Origin: Ilumatobacteraceae bacterium
GTDB taxonomy: Bacteria; Actinomycetota; Acidimicrobiia; Acidimicrobiales; Ilumatobacteraceae
NCBI GenBank assembly: GCA_007122945.1
Contig: SKSP01000123.1
Location: 1 to 9,635 of the forward strand
DNA: 9,635 bases
Direction of reading: 5' to 3'
Part shown: positions 5,257 through 9,635 of the stretch, piece after piece
How the letters are laid out: every line of letters starts with the position of its first letter
Numbering within the stretch: the stretch's first letter is position 1
Position numbers and translations under genes: made by a program
The notes under the pieces: generated by a model
Database searches by the model: none
What the model saw: only the letters and a program-made list of their open reading frames with translations
Told to the model about the DNA's origin: nothing

Positions 5257-6465
5257 TCAGCTCCCGGCTGCGGGTGCCGGTGCCGGTGCGGCCTTCTTCT
5301 TCTTGGGCGGCGGCACGCCGATCGCGGGTGCCGGGTCGGCGTCGGCGGGCCAGCGTCGCCGGCTGACGATCGACAGCAGCCGGAGCAGGCGCATCGCCTC
5401 GTCGTCCTCCTGGGCGGGGCGCGACTCGATGACGCCGTCGGCGATCATCCGGCCGATGACCTCCTCGCCGAGTTCGGTGCGCACGATCGTGAGCGTCCAG
5501 TCGTTGTCGACGCCGATGCCACCGGTGGCGATGTCGGAGTGCTCGGCCGCGAAGTCGGGGCAGTGCTTGCAGCCCTCGCGCGTCCACTGGTGGCACTCCT
5601 TCAGGTCGATCTCGTGGTACGAGCCGTCCTTCATCCAGATCTGGAACACGCCCTTGATGTTCATCTTCACCATGTCGGCCTTGCGCAGCCCGTACTTGGC
5701 CTCGAACAGCTCGGTGAAGATGGCGTCGTCGAACGTCTTGGAGCACAGCAGCCCGATGTTGAACAGGAACGGCTTGGAGACCTTGCCGGCCTTGCGGTCC
5801 CACATCACCGGCGGCGACGAGGTCTGGCAGCCCATCCCGACCATGGCGAGTCGCTCGAACCCCCGTTCCTTGGCTTCCGGCAGCGCGAGCGGGTTCGCGC
5901 AGTAGGTGTAGCGGCTGCCGGCGGTCGCGAGGATCTCCTCTTTGGTCGTGACGATCGCCGGCTTGGCCTTCCACTGGTCGTCGTCCTCGACGCCCGAGAC
6001 GAGCGCGGCGTCGATGTAGTCGTTCTCGCGCAGCCAGATCAGCATCGCCGACACGAACCCGCCGTCCTGGCCCATCTCGTGGACGGTCTTCTCACTGGCA
6101 CGGGTCAGCAGCAGTTGACGCCAGATGCCCGCCATCTCGTCGGGCTCGCGCACCCGCCCGAACAGGTGCATGTCGGCGGCCGGCTCCCACGCCCGGAACC
6201 GGGGGCACGCCCGGGTGCAGGTGGTGCACCCCTTCTCGCCGTGGATGCAGTTGTCGAGGCCGAGCTCCTCCTCGAGGTGGAACGGGATGTACTTGCCCTC
6301 TTCGTGCTCGTAGCCGATCACGTCGTGCGGACACGTCACCACGCAGCCCGCACACCCCGTGCACAGGCCCGTGGTGATGACCTCGGCGTACAGCTCCTTC
6401 CATTGCGCCGTCCAGCGTTCCTTCTTGTCGGCGGGAGCGGAGGGGGGTGCCGCAGTGTCGGTCAT
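5257..6465 (-). CDS. Coenzyme F420 hydrogenase/dehydrogenase beta subunit (FrhB) family protein
   Basis: This 402-residue protein is an FrhB-like flavin and iron-sulfur oxidoreductase, a family that transfers electrons between F420 (or a related carrier) and ferredoxin or another partner. Two 4Fe-4S motifs lie near the N-terminus: C35-x2-C38-x2-C41-x3-C45-P, and C80-x2-C83-x3-C87-P with C73 nearby. FrhB N- and C-terminal domain features follow, including QDGGFVSAML around 132-141, an internal Cys in GMGCQTS, IGLLCSKTF, and the WTREGCKHCPDFAAEHSDI segment late in the protein. The C-terminus ends in a low-complexity Pro/Lys/Ala tail. No partner subunit gene is next to it, so it works alone or with distant partners. 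The ATG at 6465 has a TACTCT hexamer 6 nt upstream and no Shine-Dalgarno. The carrier could be F420 or ferredoxin; the substrate is not evident. Confidence 0.88.
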   Translation of the reverse strand: MTDTAAPPSAPADKKERWTAQWKELYAEVITTGLCTGCAGCVVTCPHDVIGYEHEEGKYIPFHLEEELGLDNCIHGEKGCTTCTRACPRFRAWEPAADMHLFGRVREPDEMAGIWRQLLLTRASEKTVHEMGQDGGFVSAMLIWLRENDYIDAALVSGVEDDDQWKAKPAIVTTKEEILATAGSRYTYCANPLALPEAKERGFERLAMVGMGCQTSSPPVMWDRKAGKVSKPFLFNIGLLCSKTFDDAIFTELFEAKYGLRKADMVKMNIKGVFQIWMKDGSYHEIDLKECHQWTREGCKHCPDFAAEHSDIATGGIGVDNDWTLTIVRTELGEEVIGRMIADGVIESRPAQEDDEAMRLLRLLSIVSRRRWPADADPAPAIGVPPPKKKKAAPAPAPAAGS

Positions 6466-6471
6466 CCGGCA

Positions 6472-6477
6472 AGAGTA
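6472..6477 (-). promoter_or_regulatory. Leaderless -10 element of the FrhB-like gene
   Basis: Minus-strand TACTCT is followed by six bases (TGCCGG) and then the ATG at 6465. The expected start of transcription coincides with the A of ATG. No consensus -35 is visible at 17-18 nt upstream. Confidence 0.55.
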
Positions 6478-6502
6478 CGTGAGCGCGCCCGGTCGGCGCC
6501 CG

Positions 6503-6571
6503 TTCAGGTGGCGGTGCGGTTCGGGGTGGCGATGCGGTTCAGGTGGCGATGCCGTGCGGGTGGCGGTGCGG
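6503..6571. repeat. Imperfect 17/18-bp tandem repeat (4 units plus partial fifth)
   Basis: The plus-strand units start at 6503, 6520, 6538 and 6555 and share the core TTCAGGTGGCGGTGCGG with a few substitutions and one inserted base. A fifth, partial unit (6572-6583) is the 3' end of the second P-II gene, including its stop (TCA at 6573-6575). The array fills most of the 107-nt gap between that P-II gene and the FrhB-like gene. It looks like serial duplication of the gene's own end. Confidence 0.75.
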
Positions 6572-6572
6572 T

Positions 6573-6911
6573 TCAGATGGCGTCGGGACCCTCGTCGCCG
6601 GTGCGGATGCGGACGACCCGCTCGACCGCGGTGACCCAGATCTTGCCGTCGCCGATCTTCCCCGTCGCTGCCGAGGCGGCGATCGTGTCGACGACGAGGT
6701 CGACGCGATCGTCCTCGATCACGATCTCGAGGCTCGTCTTGGGCACGAAGTCGATCCGGTACTCCGCACCGCGGTAGGTCTCGGTGTGGCCGCCCTGGCG
6801 GCCGAAGCCACGCACCTCGGCCACGGTGATGCCGGTGATGCCGGCTGCCTTGAGGGCGTCCTTGACGTCGTCGAGCTTGAACGGCTTGATGACGGCGGTG
6901 ACGAGCTTCAT
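6573..6911 (-). CDS. glnK: P-II nitrogen regulatory protein, second copy
   Basis: This is a complete 112-residue P-II protein. P-II trimers bind ATP/ADP and 2-oxoglutarate and control ammonium transport and nitrogen enzymes. The N-terminal MKLVTAVIKPFKLDDVK, Q39 and the T-loop GGHTETYRGAEYRIDFVPK (40-58) are intact, with Tyr51 as the site that GlnD modifies (adenylylation in Actinobacteria). The GKIGDGKIWV motif around 84-93 forms the nucleotide site. By my hand alignment it shares 83 of 112 residues with the neighbouring P-II protein. It lies 166 nt after that gene, separated by three hairpins, and has its own TAGCGT hexamer 7 nt before the ATG and no Shine-Dalgarno, so it is probably transcribed separately. 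Whether this copy should be called GlnK or GlnB is not decided by sequence. Confidence 0.93.
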   Translation of the reverse strand: MKLVTAVIKPFKLDDVKDALKAAGITGITVAEVRGFGRQGGHTETYRGAEYRIDFVPKTSLEIVIEDDRVDLVVDTIAASAATGKIGDGKIWVTAVERVVRIRTGDEGPDAI

Positions 6912-6918
6912 GGGCCCG

Positions 6919-6924
6919 ACGCTA
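6919..6924 (-). promoter_or_regulatory. Leaderless -10 element of the second P-II gene
   Basis: Minus-strand TAGCGT lies seven bases (CGGGCCC) ahead of the ATG at 6911. The spacing places the transcription start at or next to the start codon. A perfect inverted repeat (6942-6960) sits where a -35 and an upstream operator would be. Confidence 0.5.
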
Positions 6925-6941
6925 CCGCGGATCCCTCCGTC

Positions 6942-7017
6942 GGACCGCCTGGAGCGGTCCGTCCCGGTCGCCCGGAAAACGGGACGTCCCCGGGCCGCCG
7001 GTGGGCGACCCGGGGAC
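6942..7017 (-). terminator. Three consecutive perfect stem-loops between the two P-II genes
   Basis: Reading downstream of the first P-II gene on the minus strand there are three inverted repeats in a row. The first pairs 6986-6994 with 7009-7017 (9 bp, GTCCCCGGG/CCCGGGGAC, 14-nt loop). The second pairs 6961-6966 with 6980-6985 (6 bp, GTCCCG/CGGGAC). The third pairs 6942-6948 with 6954-6960 (7 bp, GGACCGC/GCGGTCC, 5-nt loop). None has a T-tract. They could terminate or attenuate the amt-P-II transcript, and the third could instead be an operator for the second P-II promoter. Confidence 0.45.
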
Positions 7018-7077
7018 TGCCCCTACCCCGCCACGACGGGGAGTGCGAGTCGGATGCTGCCGATCGGCGAGCGCCGG

Positions 7078-7416
7078 TCAGACGGCGTCCGCGCCCTCCT
7101 CGCCGGTGCGGATGCGGATCAGACGCTCGACGTCGAGCACCCAGATCTTGCCGTCACCGATCTTGCCGGTGGCGGCCCCCCCCGAGATCGTCTCGATGAC
7201 CTGGTCGACGACGGCGTCGTCGACCACGACCTCGATGCTGACCTTGGGGACGAAGTCGATCTTGTACTCGGCGCCGCGGTAGGTCTCGGTGTGGCCACCT
7301 TGACGGCCGAAGCCGCGGACCTCCGTGACCGTCATGCCGGTCACGCCGATGTTCTTGAGTGCCTCTTTCACGTCGTCGAGCTTGAACGGCTTGACGACGG
7401 CGGTGATGAGTTTCAT
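7078..7416 (-). CDS. glnK: P-II nitrogen regulatory protein, amt-linked copy
   Basis: This 112-residue protein is a full-length P-II signal protein. It has the N-terminal MKLITAVVKPFKLDDVK, Q39, the T-loop GGHTETYRGAEYKIDFVPK (40-58) with Tyr51, and the nucleotide-binding GKIGDGKIWV. As the gene directly behind amt it is the expected GlnK, which binds Amt and blocks the pore when nitrogen is plentiful. The start at ATG 7416 is supported by a strong Shine-Dalgarno, AGGAGA at 7428-7423 with seven to eight bases of spacing. It lies 52 nt downstream of the amt stop, so the two are very likely one operon. Compared with the second copy, changes concentrate at residues 59-81 (helix and strand after the T-loop), while the T-loop differs only by K52 in place of R52. 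Confidence 0.95.
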   Translation of the reverse strand: MKLITAVVKPFKLDDVKEALKNIGVTGMTVTEVRGFGRQGGHTETYRGAEYKIDFVPKVSIEVVVDDAVVDQVIETISGGAATGKIGDGKIWVLDVERLIRIRTGEEGADAV

Positions 7417-7468
7417 GTGAGTTCTCCTGGTTCGATCTTCGTTCGATGCTCGTCGGGGTGCGGGGCGC

Positions 7469-8860
7469 TCAGTGCGACACCATGTCCTCGCTGTAGCCGG
7501 ACATGCCGTGCTCGAGGACGTCGAGGCCCTGACGCTCCTCCTCTTCGCTGACCCGCAGACCGATGGTCTTCTTGATCACGAAGAACAAGATGGCCGTCGT
7601 GACCGCCACCCACACGCCGATGACGAGGACGTGCAGGGCCTGCATGCCGAGCTGCTCGATCCCGCCGCCGTAGAACAGGCCCGCGTCGTCGCGGCCCAAG
7701 AACGCGTCGTCGACCGTCGCGAACAGACCGATCGCCAGGACACCCCAGGCGCCGCACGTGCCGTGCACGCTGATCGCGCCGACCGGGTCGTCGATCTTGA
7801 TCCGGTCGAAGAACAGGACCGAGAAGACCACGAGGACGCCGGCGACGAGGCCGATGATCCAGGCGCCGAGGTAGTTCACGGCGCCGCAGCCGGCGGTGAT
7901 GCCCACGAGGCCGGCCAGCACGCCGTTGCCGATCATGGCCACGTCGGGCTTGCCACCCTTGATCCAGATCGTCGCCGTCGCGGCGAGACCACCGCCGACG
8001 GCGGCGAGCAGCGTGTTCGTGGCCACGAACATCACGAAGTCGTTGGCGGCCAGCTCCGAGCCGGCGTTGAACCCGAACCAGCCCATCCACAAGATGAACA
8101 CGCCGAGCACGGCCATCGGGATGAAGTGGCCGGGGATCGCCCGAGGGCGACCGTCGGGTCCGTACTTGCCGATGCGGGGTCCGAGGAAGAACGCACCCAT
8201 CAGTGCTGCGATGCCGCCGGTCATGTGCACGATGCCCGACCCGGCGAAGTCGGAGAACACGGCGTCACCGACGTTCATCTCGGCGATGAAGCCGCCGCCC
8301 CAGGTCATGCGGACGACCACCGGGTAGATGATGGCGCACATCACGGCCGAGAAGGCCAGGTACGCCGGGAACTTGGTGCGCTCGGCCATGGCACCGGAGG
8401 CGATCGTGACCGCCGTGGCGGCGAACATCACCTGGAAGAAGAAGTCGGTGGCCGGCGTGAGGCCGCCGCCCTCGGGGATCTCGAAGCCGAGGCCCGAGAG
8501 GAAGAAGCTGTCGGTGCCGAAGAAGCTGTTGCCGGCCTCGCCGTAGGCGATGCCGTAGCCCACGATGAAGAACATCGTGACGCCGATGAACATGTCGGCG
8601 AGGTTCTTCGCCATGATGTTCACGACGTTCTTGGCCCGGGTCAGCCCGGCCTCCAGCAGGGCGAACCCGGCCTGCATCCAGAACACGAGGATGCCGGCGA
8701 TGAACACCCAGAGGTTGTCCATGATCGCCTGCACCAGCTCGGCGTCCGAGAGCGCGTCCTGGGCGAGTGCGTATCCGGGGACGAGTGCGGCCAGTGCGAA
8801 GCCGATGGCTCCGGCGGTGGCGAACCGCAGTGCTCGATGATTCACGACTCGTTGTGTCAC
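7469..8860 (-). CDS. amt: Ammonium transporter, Amt/MEP/Rh family
   Basis: This 463-residue integral membrane protein conducts ammonium into the cell. Residues 1-33 form a signal peptide ending ALA before Q34, as in other Amt proteins. The mature part has the expected series of about eleven hydrophobic helices. The pore histidines are H212 (GSGIVHMTGG) and H366 (AISVHGTCGAWG); GAMAERTKF at 156-164 and the C-terminal GLDVLEHGMSGY around 445-456 are family signatures, the latter being part of the tail that responds to GlnK. I start it at GTG 8860-8858 because AAGGAG lies six bases upstream; the open frame to 8920 adds 20 residues with no signal character. It is cotranscribed with the P-II gene 52 nt downstream. 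A GlnR-type box lies 116-153 nt upstream, which suggests induction when nitrogen is scarce. Confidence 0.96.
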   Translation of the reverse strand: MTQRVVNHRALRFATAGAIGFALAALVPGYALAQDALSDAELVQAIMDNLWVFIAGILVFWMQAGFALLEAGLTRAKNVVNIMAKNLADMFIGVTMFFIVGYGIAYGEAGNSFFGTDSFFLSGLGFEIPEGGGLTPATDFFFQVMFAATAVTIASGAMAERTKFPAYLAFSAVMCAIIYPVVVRMTWGGGFIAEMNVGDAVFSDFAGSGIVHMTGGIAALMGAFFLGPRIGKYGPDGRPRAIPGHFIPMAVLGVFILWMGWFGFNAGSELAANDFVMFVATNTLLAAVGGGLAATATIWIKGGKPDVAMIGNGVLAGLVGITAGCGAVNYLGAWIIGLVAGVLVVFSVLFFDRIKIDDPVGAISVHGTCGAWGVLAIGLFATVDDAFLGRDDAGLFYGGGIEQLGMQALHVLVIGVWVAVTTAILFFVIKKTIGLRVSEEEERQGLDVLEHGMSGYSEDMVSH

Positions 8861-8866
8861 GAGTGG

Positions 8867-8872
8867 CTCCTT
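8867..8872 (-). promoter_or_regulatory. Ribosome binding site that fixes the amt start
   Basis: Minus-strand AAGGAG lies six bases before the GTG at 8860. It is among the strongest Shine-Dalgarno sequences in the window and argues for the GTG over the upstream ATG at 8920. Confidence 0.8.
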
Positions 8873-8959
8873 GTGATCGGGTAGGGGTGTGCGTAGGGGC
8901 ACGACGGTTGGCGGGAACAAGCTCCGCGAGGGGCCACGCTGCCGCCCGAGGTGCGGCGC

Positions 8960-8965
8960 ACGGTA
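8960..8965 (-). promoter_or_regulatory. Candidate -10 element of the amt operon
   Basis: Minus-strand TACCGT fits TAnnnT and starts 10 nt downstream of the GlnR-like box. It would give a leader of roughly 90 nt, in keeping with the Shine-Dalgarno of amt. A short palindrome (GTGCGGCGCAC, 8951-8961) overlaps it. Support is positional only. Confidence 0.3.
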
Positions 8966-8975
8966 CGGGAGCCCG

Positions 8976-9013
8976 GTTTCGCCCCTGTCGCCCGAATGTT
9001 TCGTCTCTGTGGC
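8976..9013 (-). promoter_or_regulatory. GlnR-type binding box upstream of amt
   Basis: On the minus strand the sequence reads GCCAC-n6-GAAAC-n6-GCGAC-n6-GAAAC, four 5-mers each separated by exactly 6 nt. The published actinobacterial GlnR consensus, as I know it, is gTnAc-n6-GaAAc, usually doubled at 11-bp steps. Both GAAAC sites are perfect and both other sites keep G, A and C but have C in place of T. The box lies 116 nt upstream of the amt GTG and just ahead of a possible -10, where an activator would bind. Whether GlnR itself or the nearby winged-helix protein binds here is not known. Confidence 0.6.
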
Positions 9014-9021
9014 CAGTTCGC

Positions 9022-9151
9022 GCGGGTGAACCGTCTGGGGGGATCGGCGGGTTCCGGTCGGTTGGCGCGGACGGTTCGGTCAGCGGGTGAACCGTCTGGG
9101 GGGATCGGCGGGTTCCGGTCGGTTGGCGCGGACGGTTCGGTCAGCGGGTGA
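9022..9151. repeat. Perfect 61-bp tandem duplication with partial third copy
   Basis: Copies 9022-9082 and 9083-9143 are identical over all 61 bases by direct comparison, and eight more bases (GCGGGTGA, 9144-9151) begin a third. That third fragment lies in the 3' end of the winged-helix gene, and copy two ends in that gene's stop codon. Each copy contains GAACCGTC near one end and its reverse complement GACGGTTC near the other (9028-9035 with 9070-9077; 9089-9096 with 9131-9138), so each unit can fold as a large hairpin. The array fills the space between the winged-helix gene and the GlnR-like box. Confidence 0.9.
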
Positions 9152-9425
9152 GCATCCAGCCGCGGCGGCGCACGGTGCGGACGCGGTCGCGGCCGACGGC
9201 GCGGCGGACGCCGACGATGAGCGAGTCGCACCGGCGTTCGCTGAGCTCGGCGATGCCGATCGCCCGGGCGATCTCGTGGCGGCTGAGCACGCGGCCACGG
9301 TTCGCCTCGAGGACCTGGTAGACCGCCCACTCCTGTGGAGACAGGTGCTCGAGGGGGCGAGAGGCCTGACGCCGGCCGGGGTGTGACCCGGGGTCGGCAC
9401 TCGACACAGGAGCGGGACGGTCCAC
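9141..9425 (-). CDS. Short winged-helix (OmpR/PhoB-type) DNA-binding protein without receiver domain
   Basis: From GTG 9425 this is a 94-residue protein. Residues 1-24 are Pro/Arg-rich and probably disordered. Residues 26-92 form one winged-helix domain of the Trans_reg_C type: LSPQEWAVYQVLEANRGRVLS (28-48), REEL-like RHEIARAIG (49-57), the recognition helix region CDSLIVGVRRAVG (66-78) and the wing RVRTVRRRGWML (81-92). It lacks the receiver domain of OmpR/GlnR-like regulators. The frame is open to a TTG at 9509, but TACCAT lies exactly 6 nt before the GTG at 9425, matching the leaderless pattern of its neighbours, and the extra 28 residues would be low in structure. It is upstream of amt on the same strand, so a role in nitrogen control is a reasonable inference without direct proof. 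Confidence 0.75.
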   Translation of the reverse strand: MDRPAPVSSADPGSHPGRRQASRPLEHLSPQEWAVYQVLEANRGRVLSRHEIARAIGIAELSERRCDSLIVGVRRAVGRDRVRTVRRRGWMLTR

Positions 9426-9431
9426 CGACGA

Positions 9432-9437
9432 ATGGTA
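9432..9437 (-). promoter_or_regulatory. Leaderless -10 element of the winged-helix gene
   Basis: Minus-strand TACCAT is followed by TCGTCG and then GTG 9425. The same TAnnnT-n6-start arrangement precedes the FrhB-like gene. It is the main reason for the chosen start. Confidence 0.5.
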
Positions 9438-9447
9438 CGAACCGATC

Positions 9448-9485
9448 GTTTCGCCGGTGTTGGGCGCCCGTGAACGTCGTGTTAC
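9448..9485 (-). promoter_or_regulatory. Weak GlnR-like array in the winged-helix upstream region
   Basis: On the minus strand the 5-mers GTAAC, TTCAC, CCAAC and GAAAC occur at exact 6-nt intervals. The first and last match the GlnR consensus fully and the middle two poorly. It ends 10 nt upstream of the TACCAT hexamer, the same distance as seen between the amt box and its candidate -10. Confidence 0.3.
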
Positions 9486-9492
9486 GGGGCGA

Positions 9493-9510
9493 CTTGACCG
9501 GCGGGTCAAG
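9493..9510. promoter_or_regulatory. 18-bp palindrome carrying a TTGACC on each strand
   Basis: CTTGACC-GGCG-GGTCAAG is a perfect 7-bp inverted repeat with a 4-nt centre. Each arm contains TTGACC, a good -35. It lies between the divergent acyl-CoA dehydrogenase and winged-helix genes and could be an operator that overlaps the promoter. Confidence 0.5.
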
Positions 9511-9523
9511 TTGCGCCGAGAAT
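9494..9523 (+). promoter_or_regulatory. Promoter of the acyl-CoA dehydrogenase gene
   Basis: TTGACC (9494-9499) and GAGAAT (9518-9523) are separated by 18 nt, and the ATG follows seven bases later. It is the best -35/-10 pair in the window and predicts a leaderless or nearly leaderless transcript. Confidence 0.5.
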
Positions 9524-9530
9524 GGGATGC

Positions 9531-9635
9531 ATGGACCTGACCTATCCGACCGAGGCCGAGGAGTTCCGCACCGAGATCCGGTCGTGGCTCGAGGAGAACC
9601 TGCCCGCCGGCTGGTTCGACGAGGATTTCGAGATG
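9531..9635 (+). CDS. Acyl-CoA dehydrogenase, N-terminal fragment
   Basis: Thirty-five codons from ATG 9531 run off the window edge. The protein starts MDLTYPTEAEEFRTEIRSWL and continues EENLPAGW, the usual opening of acyl-CoA dehydrogenases, where two N-terminal helices precede the substrate and FAD domains. The enzyme would oxidise an acyl-CoA with FAD as cofactor, in fatty-acid, amino-acid or steroid breakdown; which one cannot be told from the fragment. There is no clear Shine-Dalgarno, but a promoter lies directly upstream. An ATG at 9526 is out of frame. It is divergent from the winged-helix gene. Confidence 0.85.
   Translation, partial: MDLTYPTEAEEFRTEIRSWLEENLPAGWFDEDFEM

Noticed and set aside
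5539..6777. 412-residue plus-strand frame opposite the FrhB-like and P-II genes
   Set aside because: It crosses a gene boundary and a repeat array and has no domain character; the minus-strand frames carry the conserved motifs.
7472..8884. 470-residue open frame on the plus strand opposite amt
   Set aside because: It is a high-GC antisense shadow, rich in His, Glu, Asp and Gly, with no motifs, while the minus strand encodes an unmistakable ammonium transporter.
9022..9151. CRISPR array or insertion-sequence end
   Set aside because: There are only two full copies, directly abutting, without unique spacers; no transposase or terminal inverted repeats are present.
8857..9330. 157-residue minus-strand frame across the 61-bp repeats
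   Set aside because: It reads the repeats as a Pro/Arg-rich protein and overlaps the winged-helix gene in another frame; no start signal supports it.
9426..9509. TTG start for the winged-helix gene at 9509
   Set aside because: It would place the start inside the 18-bp palindrome and add a low-complexity basic segment; the GTG at 9425 has a well-placed -10 hexamer.

Overview
The window looks like a high-GC actinobacterial chromosome segment. The support is the very high G+C, the GTG starts, a three-gene set (kinase-like protein, DUF3090, MSMEG_4193-type mutase) that is almost confined to Actinobacteria, a 13E12-type HNH nuclease fragment, an F420-type iron-sulfur oxidoreductase, and a nitrogen cluster with a GlnR-like operator. 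The gene mix would suit an Acidimicrobiia (Ilumatobacter-like) genome, but that finer placement is a guess from memory. Nothing in the window is a tRNA, rRNA, CRISPR array or complete mobile element.

Left part (1-3907). The 3' end of an HNH endonuclease gene faces, tail to tail, a four-gene minus-strand operon. In transcription order this is a histidine-phosphatase/phosphomutase (3162-2509), a DUF3090 protein (2512-2009), an SCO1664-family kinase-like protein (2027-1308) and an unrecognised 335-residue protein (1278-271). The first three genes overlap one another (4 nt and 19 nt). The last junction is built from 11-bp tandem repeats. Diverging from the operon is a family-5 uracil-DNA glycosylase.

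Middle part (3909-6500). An HSL-type alpha/beta hydrolase (minus) diverges from a small lipoprotein gene whose 5' end is a 12-bp repeat carrying four in-frame GTG codons. The lipoprotein gene converges on an FrhB-like F420/ferredoxin-type oxidoreductase (minus).

Right part (6503-9635). This is a nitrogen module on the minus strand: a short winged-helix DNA-binding protein (9425-9141), then an upstream region with a well-matched GlnR-type box (8976-9013), an Amt ammonium transporter (8860-7469), a P-II protein (7416-7078) and a second P-II protein (6911-6573). Amt imports ammonium, and P-II proteins sense ATP/ADP/2-oxoglutarate and gate Amt. The small winged-helix protein and the GlnR-like box suggest nitrogen-responsive control. 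At the right edge an acyl-CoA dehydrogenase gene begins on the plus strand, divergent from the winged-helix gene.

Two themes run through the window. First, most genes have a TAnnnT-like -10 hexamer 6-10 nt before the start codon and no ribosome binding site, which points to leaderless transcripts. Amt and the first P-II gene are the exceptions, with strong Shine-Dalgarno sequences. Second, four unrelated short tandem repeats (11, 12, 17/18 and 61 bp) sit exactly at gene edges.
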